This document shows positions 7,914 to 16,631 of a stretch of DNA of 32,919 nucleotides, piece by piece. The DNA is from JAZLJD01 sp045617725. GTDB taxonomy: Bacteria; Bacillota; Clostridia; Lachnospirales; Lachnospiraceae. A program made the translations under genes and the position numbers. The notes beneath the pieces were generated by a model. The model had not been told where the DNA came from. It saw nothing but the letters and a program-made list of their open reading frames with translations, and ran no database searches. The stretch spans positions 1 through 32,919 of the forward strand of contig JAZLJD010000001.1 of the NCBI GenBank assembly GCA_045617725.1, written 5' to 3'. The first letter of the stretch is position 1. Every line of letters begins with the position of its first letter.

Positions 7914-9602
7914 TCAGTACACCTCAACCCCATCAATCTTAAAATCGCCTGTAATTTCTACACTAAAGCCGGTACTGTTATGGGAAGCACCTGCAGAAAT
8001 ACTGCGGTTCCAATCCGCATCCGGAGTAATCGTCAAAACATTGCCGGAGTACTCAAACACACCGTTCCAGCCTTCGATGCTTTCAATTGCCTTCGAGAAA
8101 GTAATCTTTATCGTCCAGCCCTCTACCAAATCGCCGGAAACATTCGTCATGTTAATATTATACTGTCCGTGATTCTCCCAAAGCGAACCTACTTCTACTT
8201 TCACTTCCAGCTTGCCGGATCCTGAAACAGGTGCCTGCGAAGCAGGGGCTTTCGTTTCAATCGGTTTGACAGGTTCGGGAGATTCCGTGGCAACCGGAGT
8301 CTTCGGTGTAACGGGTGTCGTTACGCCATTCCTTCTGCCATTCATCAAATCGTAGATCCACTGGCCGCTTTCCTTAAGATCCTCGTATGCCCAACCGCTG
8401 GTCTTGGCACAGGTAGTCTTTATCATCGCACTGGCTTCATCTTTATTGGCAAGATTCCACATGATGAAGCTTACACCATAATCATCCAAAAGGTTAACCC
8501 AGGTTTCGGCTTCGTCATAGTTATTGGCTCCGTTTCCGGAAGCATCGCAGATTCCGTATTCGCTGACAAAAACAGGCAATCCTTTATCCAGAGCCTTCAC
8601 CATCTTGTTCCGGAGATCCTGCTTGTGAGTATCCGCATAGAAATGTAGCGCATAAAGCAGGTTATCGGCTGTAAGAGGATCATCGGCTACCGTATCCACA
8701 TCCTGAGACCAGGTTGGAGTGCCAACAATAATGACGGCATTCGAGTCATTCTCGCGAATAATGGGGATTATGGACTCCGCATACTCCTTGATGGTCGACC
8801 AACTTACCCCGCTGTTCGGCTCGTTGCAGATTTCATAGATAATATTGTCATAATCCTTGTACTTCTTGCTAAGACGGCTGAAGAAATCTTCCGACTCCGC
8901 CTGATAAATCTTTGGATTACCATTTCCTGAAATAGTATTGGAAGTATCATTCAGGACATGCCAGTCCACAATTACATAGAGTCCCAAATCCGTCGCATAA
9001 TCAATTCCGTTGCAGACAAGATTGTAAAGTGTCGTTTTGTTTTGCTCACTGCCTGTGCAATATCCGTTATATTCAGCGGTATACATGGCAAGACGAACTA
9101 CATTGGCATTCCAATCATCCCTTAGATCCGTGAAAGCTGCCTTGTTTACATACTGAGGGTACCAGGAGAGGCCATGGGTGGAAATACCAACCAACTGATA
9201 CGGGTCTCCGTTTTGATCCTTAAGGAGAGTTCCGTCCACGGAAAGTCTTCCGTGAATACCGTACGGAGTATCTCCGGAAGGAGCGGGCGTAACCACAGGT
9301 TCCGGCGTCGTTGCAGGTGTAACCTCTCCGGCTGGAGACGGTTCCATGGAAGAAGCCGGTTCCATGGAAGGAACCGGTGCATCCGGAACATCGGTGGGTA
9401 CAGGTTCTACGGAAGGTGTATCGGGATTTATGGTCACATCCGGCGTATTCGGCATGGCAGAAGGTTCCGTCGATGCTATAAATCCGGCCGGATCAATCAC
9501 ATTCCCCGGTTCATCCGCTTTCAAACCGCTGTCCTCGCACGCAAACAAAAACAGAGACATCGAAAGTATGGCTATACTTACTACTAGTTTATTTTTTCTC
9601 AT
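7914..9602 (-). CDS. GH5 endoglucanase lipoprotein with CBM2
   Basis: A 562-aa secreted cellulase. A type II signal peptide ends in lipobox LFAC with C22, so the enzyme should be lipid-anchored on the outer face of the membrane. Residues 23-112 form a Pro/Ser/Thr-rich linker. The GH5 domain (about 113-420) resembles subfamily 2 endoglucanases (STHGLSWYPQYVN); the acid/base is E261 in NEP and the nucleophile is E348 in VSEYG. A second TP-rich linker (about 426-460) leads to a CBM2-like carbohydrate-binding domain (463-562) with conserved tryptophans. It should cut beta-1,4-glucan internally. A CGGAGG ribosome site precedes the ATG, which overlaps the antiporter stop by 4 bases. No dockerin or sortase signal is seen. 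Confidence 0.92.
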   Translation of the reverse strand: MRKNKLVVSIAILSMSLFLFACEDSGLKADEPGNVIDPAGFIASTEPSAMPNTPDVTINPDTPSVEPVPTDVPDAPVPSMEPASSMEPSPAGEVTPATTPEPVVTPAPSGDTPYGIHGRLSVDGTLLKDQNGDPYQLVGISTHGLSWYPQYVNKAAFTDLRDDWNANVVRLAMYTAEYNGYCTGSEQNKTTLYNLVCNGIDYATDLGLYVIVDWHVLNDTSNTISGNGNPKIYQAESEDFFSRLSKKYKDYDNIIYEICNEPNSGVSWSTIKEYAESIIPIIRENDSNAVIIVGTPTWSQDVDTVADDPLTADNLLYALHFYADTHKQDLRNKMVKALDKGLPVFVSEYGICDASGNGANNYDEAETWVNLLDDYGVSFIMWNLANKDEASAMIKTTCAKTSGWAYEDLKESGQWIYDLMNGRRNGVTTPVTPKTPVATESPEPVKPIETKAPASQAPVSGSGKLEVKVEVGSLWENHGQYNINMTNVSGDLVEGWTIKITFSKAIESIEGWNGVFEYSGNVLTITPDADWNRSISAGASHNSTGFSVEITGDFKIDGVEVY

Positions 9603-10777
9603 TGTACCTCCGGAAATTTCTTATAAAGAAGCTTCAACAGTATGGGTGTCGAAATGGAAGAAATAATAATCAGTAAAATGACTGCCGCAAAATACTCTGA
9701 ACTCATAAGGCCGACAGAAAGACCCTTCTGGGATACAATAAGGGCAACCTCTCCTCGCGTCATCATACCGATTCCGATTTTAAGAGACTCCTGCCATTTA
9801 TATCGGCATGCTTTCGACATTAATCCACATCCAATAATTTTTGTAATCAAGGCAACAAACACAAATGCCAGTGAAAACCACAAAATGTCCAGGTTAAATC
9901 CCTTTAAGCTTGTCTTAATTCCGATAGATGCAAAAAAGACCGGACCGAACAGCATGTAGGAATTGATATCCATCTTTTCCGCAATATACTTGGAGTCACG
10001 GATGGAGCACAGAATAATACCTGCGAGGTAAGCACCCGTGATATCTGCGATACCGAAGTACTTTTCTGCAATGTATGCAAAAGAAAGGCAAAGTGCCAGT
10101 CCCGCAATCGGAATACGACGGGTATGCGGATACTTGGCATCCACTTTCTTGAAAATCAAATAGCAAATGTAGCCGACAATAATGGCAAACACAAAGAAGA
10201 GCAGCGTGCTGAGCACAACCTTGCCGGGATTGGCCTCCGGATTCTTGAATCCGATGACAAAGGTCAAAACCATAATGCCGATTACATCGTCAATAATTGC
10301 TGCAGCTACGATGGTAGTTCCGACCGTTCCCGATAAAAAGCCCATCTCCTTTAAAGCTTCCACCGTAATGGATACGGAAGTTGCGGTCATGATACAGCCG
10401 ATAAATACGGCTTTATAGAATTCCTCGGTTCCCAAAGCCGCCGAACCATAGAACATCATATACAAAATGGTTCCGCCGATGAGTGGAACAAGTACACCGG
10501 CACAGGCAATCAGGGTTGCTTTGATTCCGGTTCTTTTTAGCATTTTAAGATCGGTACCGAGTCCGGCAGAAAACATCAGAAGCACTACGCCTATTTCTGC
10601 CATGTTATTTAGAAAGTCTGAATTCTGAACCAATCCAAATATACTGGGGCCAATAAGTAAGCCGGCAATGATTTCACCTACTACCTGCGGCGCTCCACAC
10701 TTTCTTGCCAATAAACCGAAAAACTTGGCAAAGATAACAATTAACGCCAAGTCTTTAAAAATTTCATAAGCTTCCAC
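9599..10777 (-). CDS. CPA2 family Na+/H+ or K+/H+ antiporter
   Basis: A protein of about 392 aa with some 12 membrane helices and the CPA2 antiporter fold (KefB/NapA-like). Visible motifs are VGEIIAGLLIGPSIFG near the N terminus, the ion-binding paired aspartates in AAIIDDVIG, and MMTRGEVALI late in the protein. It lacks the C-terminal TrkA-N/RCK domain of KefB/KefC, so nucleotide gating is not expected. Sodium or potassium exchange for protons is likely. An ATG at 10786 abuts the AAAGGAG ribosome site with no spacing, so the in-frame GTG at 10777 with 9-base spacing is preferred. Its stop overlaps the cellulase start (ATGA). Confidence 0.85.
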   Translation of the reverse strand: MEAYEIFKDLALIVIFAKFFGLLARKCGAPQVVGEIIAGLLIGPSIFGLVQNSDFLNNMAEIGVVLLMFSAGLGTDLKMLKRTGIKATLIACAGVLVPLIGGTILYMMFYGSAALGTEEFYKAVFIGCIMTATSVSITVEALKEMGFLSGTVGTTIVAAAIIDDVIGIMVLTFVIGFKNPEANPGKVVLSTLLFFVFAIIVGYICYLIFKKVDAKYPHTRRIPIAGLALCLSFAYIAEKYFGIADITGAYLAGIILCSIRDSKYIAEKMDINSYMLFGPVFFASIGIKTSLKGFNLDILWFSLAFVFVALITKIIGCGLMSKACRYKWQESLKIGIGMMTRGEVALIVSQKGLSVGLMSSEYFAAVILLIIISSISTPILLKLLYKKFPEVQ

Positions 10778-10826
10778 AAACAACATCTCCTTTGAGAATT
10801 GAGCGTATAACTCTACACAATGCGCT

Positions 10827-10854
10827 ATTATAACACATTTTTGTTAATAAGCAA
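10827..10854 (-). promoter_or_regulatory. Promoter of the antiporter-cellulase-ABC operon
   Basis: On the minus strand a perfect TATAAT (10827-10832) lies 16 bases downstream of a weak -35 TTGCTT (10849-10854). It sits between the TRAP operon terminator and the antiporter. No other promoter is evident before the end of the ABC genes, so this probably drives all four genes. Confidence 0.55.
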
Positions 10855-10860
10855 TTATAA

Positions 10861-10889
10861 AGCCATCGGGACTAACGCCTCCGATGGCT
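10861..10889 (-). terminator. Terminator of the TRAP operon
   Basis: A perfect 9-bp stem (AGCCATCGG / CCGATGGCT) with an 11-base loop starts 13 bases after the permease stop codon on the minus strand. It is followed by TTATAATT, a modest U-rich tail. Confidence 0.7.
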
Positions 10890-10902
10890 CAATTCCTCTG
10901 TA

Positions 10903-12906
10903 TTAAGCAGTTTTCTTATTCTTTTTCATAAGGAACTGAAGAACGCAAATACCGCCTACCAGTACGATACCGATGATATCCGTCAAAAGACCGGGGATCA
11001 TCAATGTCAAACCGCCAATTATTATCAGGATACGCAAAATCCAGTTCATCTCGCCGATTGCATATCCTCTGATACCGGCCGCAACACCGAAGATACCGAT
11101 GATGGAAGTAAGTACAATCTGAACTACTTCAAAGGGCGTCGTGTCGACAAAAAGCATGGACGGACTGTAAGCAAAAATGTAAGGAACGATAAATGCGGCA
11201 ATCGCCAGCTTTGTTGCATTCACACCTGTCTTCATAGGATTCGACTTGGCAATTGCGGAACCTGCATAAGCTGCCAGCGCAACCGGAGGAGTAATATCCG
11301 CAACAATACCAAAGTAGAAAACAAAGAAGTGTGCTGCAACTACGGGGAAGCCCAACTGAATCAGGATAGGAGCACAGGTCGCTGCCATGATACAGTAATT
11401 GGCCGTAGTGGGAACACCCATACCAAGAATGATACAGCAAATCATGGTAAGGAGTAATCCGATGAAGGTTGCATTACCTGCAATTTGGACAATTCCATTA
11501 ATTAAGATGGAAGCAAGTCCGGTAACTGTGATACATCCGGCAATCAATCCGGCCATTGCACAGGCAACTGCTACCGTAACGGCACCCTTGGAACCTGCCT
11601 GAAGTGCATCTACCGTAAATTCAAAGGTTCCTTTTAAGGTAGTAACCAATACTTTTCCAAAGGACATCTCGGGATGCTGTTCCTTCATTTCAAGAAGAAG
11701 ATGAACGAATCCAATCAGGAGTGCAGCAATAATGGAAACGGCCGCGGAGAATGCCATGGTTCTTGCTCCGGAGGAAACCAGCCAAATTAAAAGAATCAAA
11801 GGAAGAATCAAATAGCAGTTCTTCAAAAGATATTTCCACTTCGGAAGTTCCGATTTATCAATACCCTTTAAGCCTAACTTTTTGGCCTCCAGATGAACCG
11901 CTATGAAAATTCCGGCAAAGTAAAGCACGGCGGGAAGAATTGCCTTCACTGCAACCTGTGCATAAGGAAGTCCCATGTACTCGGCCATCAGGAATGCTGC
12001 AGCACCCATGATGGGAGGCATGATCTGACCGCCCGTTGAAGCTGCTGCCTCAACCGCACCGGCAAACTCCGGTTTGTAACCGGTCTTCTTCATCATGGGA
12101 ATGGTTACGGAACCTGTGGTAACCGTATTACCAACGGAAGAACCGGAAACCATACCGCACAGTGCTGATGAAATAACTGCTACTTTGGCAGGACCGCCTG
12201 CAGACCAGCCTGCAACCTTATTGGCAAAAGCAATAAAGAAACTGGAGATACCGGTTCTCTCAAGGAAGGCGCCAAAAATAATGAACAATACAATGTAGGT
12301 ATAGCATACATTGGTCGGCGTACCGATTACACCATTCGTGGAATAGAAAAGCTTATCGATAATCTGACGAAGTGCGGAATAGAAGCTTGCACCATAAGTG
12401 AACTGATTGATAAAAGCATATATAATAAGAGCGCCGGCTACACACAGAATCGGAACACCTACACAACGTCTGCAGAGTTCCACAAGTACCAGAATACCTA
12501 CCGTACCAATGATAACCTGAAGAGGCTTAAGGCCTGTGCTGCCTACCATCTTGATAATGGACAGCGCATTGAATGCAAAGTAAAAGAAACAACCGGAACC
12601 AACTACCATAAGTACCACATCATACCACGGTAAATAATTCACTCTTACATGTTTCTTGCTGATTGGATAATTTAAAAAACCAATAATAATGATAAATGCC
12701 AAAAACAACGACAACCTGGTCTCAGGAAGAACGGTTGCAAACAGAGTCATATAAATACAGTAGATGGAAAAGACAGACATGAAAGCAATAATAATCTTTT
12801 TTGGAATTCCTTCCCAAATACGAGTATTGGATTCTTTATCATATTTACGCATGATCTCATCGAGATCCTGTTGAGTAGTATTTACTTTTTCGCTTTCTGA
12901 ACTCAT
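10903..12906 (-). CDS. TRAP transporter fused permease (4TM/12TM, TAXI type)
   Basis: A 667-aa permease that fuses the small (DctQ-like, four-helix) and large (DctM-like, twelve-helix) TRAP subunits in one chain, as is usual for TAXI-type systems. The large domain includes AEYMGLPYAQVAVKAILPA and the glycine-rich helix breaks typical of DctM. It should take up an organic acid using an ion gradient, with the binding lipoprotein encoded just upstream delivering the substrate. Substrates of TAXI systems are poorly known (2-oxoglutarate or glutamate in characterised cases), so none is assigned. An AGGAG ribosome site precedes the ATG. A stem-loop at 12930-12956 separates it from the binding protein gene. 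Confidence 0.92.
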   Translation of the reverse strand: MSSESEKVNTTQQDLDEIMRKYDKESNTRIWEGIPKKIIIAFMSVFSIYCIYMTLFATVLPETRLSLFLAFIIIIGFLNYPISKKHVRVNYLPWYDVVLMVVGSGCFFYFAFNALSIIKMVGSTGLKPLQVIIGTVGILVLVELCRRCVGVPILCVAGALIIYAFINQFTYGASFYSALRQIIDKLFYSTNGVIGTPTNVCYTYIVLFIIFGAFLERTGISSFFIAFANKVAGWSAGGPAKVAVISSALCGMVSGSSVGNTVTTGSVTIPMMKKTGYKPEFAGAVEAAASTGGQIMPPIMGAAAFLMAEYMGLPYAQVAVKAILPAVLYFAGIFIAVHLEAKKLGLKGIDKSELPKWKYLLKNCYLILPLILLIWLVSSGARTMAFSAAVSIIAALLIGFVHLLLEMKEQHPEMSFGKVLVTTLKGTFEFTVDALQAGSKGAVTVAVACAMAGLIAGCITVTGLASILINGIVQIAGNATFIGLLLTMICCIILGMGVPTTANYCIMAATCAPILIQLGFPVVAAHFFVFYFGIVADITPPVALAAYAGSAIAKSNPMKTGVNATKLAIAAFIVPYIFAYSPSMLFVDTTPFEVVQIVLTSIIGIFGVAAGIRGYAIGEMNWILRILIIIGGLTLMIPGLLTDIIGIVLVGGICVLQFLMKKNKKTA

Positions 12907-12929
12907 ATGATTCTCCTATAACTTATAAA

Positions 12930-12956
12930 CGGCAGGCCCCATCACGGAACCTGCCG
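12930..12956 (-). promoter_or_regulatory. Intercistronic hairpin, binding protein to permease
   Basis: A 7-bp stem (CGGCAGG / CCTGCCG) with a 13-base loop follows the binding-protein stop codon on the minus strand, with tail TTTATAAG. Such hairpins between solute-binding-protein and permease genes often stabilise the upstream message or partly terminate, giving more binding protein than permease. That role is inferred here. Confidence 0.55.
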
Positions 12957-12983
12957 CAATTTGTTTATCCTAATGAAACTAAA

Positions 12984-13928
12984 TTATTTTGTGAAAACGT
13001 CAAAACCTTTTTCTTTGAAGTACTTGGCAGCACCTGCATGGTAAGGTACGGAAGTAATGGAAGAACCGTACTCAAGGTTAACTTCGTTGTACTTAGCATG
13101 GCTGTCACCAAGATTAGCTGCGTTATCAAAGATATCCTTAACAAATGCATATACAGCATCCTCAGATACGGAATTCTTGGCAAGAATAACTGCACCTACA
13201 CCAACGGTAGTAGCATCTGAAGGCATACCATAGGTATCAGCGGTGATTACGCATTTAGCATAGTAAGGAGAAGAAGCAAGTAACTTGTTAAGATGCTCCT
13301 CGTCTAAGGATACAAGATATACCTGCTTTGTGGTGGAAAGGTCAACAACTGCGGTAGTAGGAGCACCTGCTACGATGAATGCAGCATCAATCTTGCCATC
13401 CTTTAATGCATCAGCGCTGTCGCCGAAGGACTGATAGGTAGCGGTGATATCGTCCTCAGTAAGGTCGTAAGCACCTAAAATATCAATTGCGTTGAAGTAA
13501 ACACCGGAACCGGGAGCACCGATGGAAACGTTCTTGCCCTTCAGGTCAGCTACGGTCTTGATGTTCTCATCCAGAGTAACAATCTGAACCTGCTCGGTGT
13601 AAAGAGCTGCTACAGTAGAGAAATCGGTAATCGGCTCTTCGAATAAATTGGTTCCTTCATAAGCATAAGCCATAACGTCAGACTGGCAAAAAGCAAGCTC
13701 TGCAGTGCCTGCGGTTAATTCCTGAACGTTCTTCTGGGAACCGTTACCTACGATTGCGGTAACCTTAACATCTGTGTTGTTTGTTACATGCTGAGCGATT
13801 ACGGAACCGAATGCATAATAAGTTCCGGACTCACCACCGGTAACAAAACGAAGATTGGTGGTGCCACCGCAAGCGGTAAGAGATAATACCATGGCGGTAG
13901 CAAGTAATGCTGCTAAAAACTTTTTCAT
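12984..13928 (-). CDS. TAXI family TRAP solute-binding lipoprotein
   Basis: A 314-aa extracytoplasmic binding protein. The signal peptide MKKFLAALLATAMVLSLTAC ends in lipobox LTAC with C20, so the protein is membrane-anchored. The mature region opens with RFVTGGESGTYYAFG, characteristic of the TAXI family of TRAP binding proteins, and continues with DLKGKNVSIGAPGSG. The reading frame extends 20 codons further upstream, but the ATG at 13928 gives a clean signal peptide and is the likely start. Its ribosome site is weak (AAAGGTTAGG). It works with the fused permease encoded downstream; the ligand is unknown. Confidence 0.9.
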   Translation of the reverse strand: MKKFLAALLATAMVLSLTACGGTTNLRFVTGGESGTYYAFGSVIAQHVTNNTDVKVTAIVGNGSQKNVQELTAGTAELAFCQSDVMAYAYEGTNLFEEPITDFSTVAALYTEQVQIVTLDENIKTVADLKGKNVSIGAPGSGVYFNAIDILGAYDLTEDDITATYQSFGDSADALKDGKIDAAFIVAGAPTTAVVDLSTTKQVYLVSLDEEHLNKLLASSPYYAKCVITADTYGMPSDATTVGVGAVILAKNSVSEDAVYAFVKDIFDNAANLGDSHAKYNEVNLEYGSSITSVPYHAGAAKYFKEKGFDVFTK

Positions 13929-14011
13929 AAATAAACCTAACCTTTCTTCCCATAGAGGGTAACTCATTACCTCTGTCATTGTATACAATGATAAAGGTAT
14001 ATAACATTATT

Positions 14012-14040
14012 CTTATACCATAGAATGCCTTTTTAGGCAA
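14012..14040 (-). promoter_or_regulatory. Possible promoter of the TRAP operon
   Basis: On the minus strand, TTGCCT (14035-14040), 17 bases, TATAAG (14012-14017). The match is moderate, the position is right (about 80 bases before the ATG), and no better candidate is seen between gyrA and this operon. A small TGCCT/AGGCA stem overlaps the -35 box. Confidence 0.45.
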
Positions 14041-14063
14041 TAACAAACATCCGTGCAGGAGGG

Positions 14064-16619
14064 TTATACCTCTTCGTTCTCCGTCTCATTCTCTGTTTCA
14101 TTCTCTGTTTCAATTTCATCGGAATCTGACGGCACTTCATCTTCCTGAATCTCGATTTCCTGATCGTCATCGGTAGTGACTTTCTCACGTACCTTGGCAA
14201 TCTTGGCAACCTTAACGCCCTCATCCAGATTAATCAGTTTCACACCACTGGTAACTCGTCCATGAACATTGATTTCGCTCATACGAATCTGGATGATGAT
14301 GCCTTCTGTGGTAATCATCATGATTTCATGATCGTCGGTAACTGCCTTAACACCTACTACATCGCCGGTCTTCTCGGTAATCTTGTAGCACTTAATGCCC
14401 AGACCACCACGGTTCTGTAACTTAAAGTCAGCAAGATCGGTACGTTTACCAATACCATACTCGGATACGATAAGCAGGGAATCACCCTGATGATCGAGCT
14501 GCATACCGATAACTTCATCGTCATCACGAAGTCGCATACCGATAACACCCATGGAAGAACGTCCGGTACCTCTGACATCGGACTCCATAAAGTGAATGCA
14601 CATACCCTTCTTGGTAACAACAAAGATTTCCGTATCTTTGTCGGTAACCTTAACCTCAATCAGCTCATCGTCTTCACGAAGATCGATTGCAATCAGGCCG
14701 TTCTTACGGATATTGGCATATTCCGTAATCTTGGTTTTCTTGGCAATACCCTTCTTCGTAATCATAAAGAGGTTTTTATTCTCATCGTATTCCTTAATCG
14801 GAATGATGGCACTGATCTTCTCACCCGGAACGAGCTGAAGGAGATTTACAATAGCAACACCTCTTGCCGTACGTCCGGCTTCCGGAATCTCGTAAGCCTT
14901 CAAGCGATATACACGTCCAAGGTTCGTAAGGAACATGATGTAATGCTTCGTAGACGTCATAAGAAGATCTTCGATATAGTCATCCTCAATCGTCTTCATT
15001 CCCTTAATGCCACGTCCGCCACGGTTCTGAGCCTTGAAATTATCTACCGTCATACGCTTAATGTAACCCAGACTGGTCATGGCAATAACCGTATTCTCAT
15101 CGGGAATCATGTCCTCAATACTGATATCATATTCGTCAAAACCAATCTTGGTACGACGATCGTCTCCGTATTTGGCGGCAATCTCGCCGATTTCAACACT
15201 GATTACCTCAAGAAGCTTCTTCTCATCCGCAAGAATGGCTTTATATTCCTCAATCTTCTGCAATAATTCCGCATGCTCCGCTTCGATTTTTTCTCTTTCC
15301 AGACCGGTAAGTGCACGCAGACGCATCTCGACGATGGCATTAGCCTGAACTTCACTCAAAGCAAAACGATTGATAAGATTTTCTTTGGCCTCCTGGGTCG
15401 TATGGCTGCTGCGAATAATGCTGATTACTTCATCAATGTAATCCAGTGCCAAAAGATAACCCTGTAAGATGTGGTCTCTTTCCTCAGCCTTATTGAGATC
15501 GTACTTTGTACGTCTGGTTACTACTTCCTCCTGATGGCGAATGTAGTAAGTGAGCATATCCTTAAGATTCAGTACCTTGGGCTCGTTATTGACAAGAGCC
15601 AGCATGTTCACGCCGAAGGTGTCCTGAAGCTGTGTATGCTTATATAACTTATTCAATACGACATTGGCATTGACATCCTTACGAAGTTCGATGACTACTC
15701 GGGTACCCTGCATGTTGGATTCATCACGAAGGTCCGTAATACCGTCAACTTTCTTGTCATGGGAAAGCTCTGCTATCTTTTTAACCAGCATAGCCTTATT
15801 TACCATGTAAGGAAGTTCCGTAACAATGATACGGGTCTTGCCATTCTCCATAGTTTCGATATTGCATACGGCTCTAACGTAAATCTTGCCGCGTCCGGTT
15901 CGATATGCTTCCTCAATACCTCTGGTGCCTAAAATAACGGCGCCGGTCGGGAAGTCCGGACCTTTGACTACGGTGAGCAGTTCATCGATATCTGTCTCAC
16001 GGTCCTCTTCGATACGGTTCTTTATCATGAGCTTTACAGCTTCCACCGTTTCGCGAAGGTTGTGGGGCGGAATATTGGTAGCCATACCAACGGCAATACC
16101 GGTAGTACCGTTTACCAGGAGATTGGGATAACGGCTGGGAAGTACTACGGGTTCCTTCTCGGTATCATCAAAGTTCGGAATAAAGTCTACGGTATCCTTG
16201 TTGATATCAGCCAAAAGTTCCATGGAAATTTTGGAAAGTCTGGCTTCCGTGTATCGCATTGCTGCGGCTCCGTCACCATCTTCGGAACCAAAGTTTCCGT
16301 GACCGTCAACAAGCGGATAACGTGTGGACCATTCCTGAGCCATGTTTACCAATGCACCATAAATGGAACTGTCACCGTGAGGATGGTACTTACCCATGGT
16401 ATCACCGACGATACGTGCACTCTTACGATGCGGCTTGTCGGGACCGTTATTCAATTCAATCATAGAGAAGAGAACTCTACGCTGTACCGGCTTCAAACCG
16501 TCTCTGACATCCGGTAATGCTCTGGAAGCGATAACACTCATAGCATAATCGATGTAGTTTTTCTCCATCGTTTTCTTTAGATCGACTTCCTGTACTTTAT
16601 CAAAAATTGTTTCTTCCAT
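14064..16619 (-). CDS. gyrA: DNA gyrase subunit A
   Basis: An 851-aa type IIA topoisomerase subunit that breaks and rejoins DNA during negative supercoiling. The catalytic tyrosine is Y123 in AAMRYTEARLSK. The quinolone-resistance region reads HPHGDSSIYGAL, with S84 at the E. coli Ser83 position and G88 at the Asp87 position. A QNRGGRGIKG stretch in the C-terminal domain matches the GyrA box that wraps DNA. The last 35 or so residues are very acidic, with repeated TENE units. A GTG one codon upstream (16622) is an alternative start; the ATG has better spacing from AGAGGA and fits family N termini. It lies 12 bases after gyrB. Confidence 0.97.
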   Translation of the reverse strand: MEETIFDKVQEVDLKKTMEKNYIDYAMSVIASRALPDVRDGLKPVQRRVLFSMIELNNGPDKPHRKSARIVGDTMGKYHPHGDSSIYGALVNMAQEWSTRYPLVDGHGNFGSEDGDGAAAMRYTEARLSKISMELLADINKDTVDFIPNFDDTEKEPVVLPSRYPNLLVNGTTGIAVGMATNIPPHNLRETVEAVKLMIKNRIEEDRETDIDELLTVVKGPDFPTGAVILGTRGIEEAYRTGRGKIYVRAVCNIETMENGKTRIIVTELPYMVNKAMLVKKIAELSHDKKVDGITDLRDESNMQGTRVVIELRKDVNANVVLNKLYKHTQLQDTFGVNMLALVNNEPKVLNLKDMLTYYIRHQEEVVTRRTKYDLNKAEERDHILQGYLLALDYIDEVISIIRSSHTTQEAKENLINRFALSEVQANAIVEMRLRALTGLEREKIEAEHAELLQKIEEYKAILADEKKLLEVISVEIGEIAAKYGDDRRTKIGFDEYDISIEDMIPDENTVIAMTSLGYIKRMTVDNFKAQNRGGRGIKGMKTIEDDYIEDLLMTSTKHYIMFLTNLGRVYRLKAYEIPEAGRTARGVAIVNLLQLVPGEKISAIIPIKEYDENKNLFMITKKGIAKKTKITEYANIRKNGLIAIDLREDDELIEVKVTDKDTEIFVVTKKGMCIHFMESDVRGTGRSSMGVIGMRLRDDDEVIGMQLDHQGDSLLIVSEYGIGKRTDLADFKLQNRGGLGIKCYKITEKTGDVVGVKAVTDDHEIMMITTEGIIIQIRMSEINVHGRVTSGVKLINLDEGVKVAKIAKVREKVTTDDDQEIEIQEDEVPSDSDEIETENETENETENEEV

Positions 16620-16631
16620 CACACTAATCCT

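Noticed and set aside
14023..14040. Hairpin TGCCT/AGGCA after gyrA as terminator
   Set aside because: Only 5 bp and no T run on the gyrA strand; it overlaps a likely -35 box instead.
14490..15266. 258-codon plus-strand open frame
   Set aside because: Antisense to gyrA; no ribosome site or recognisable domain.
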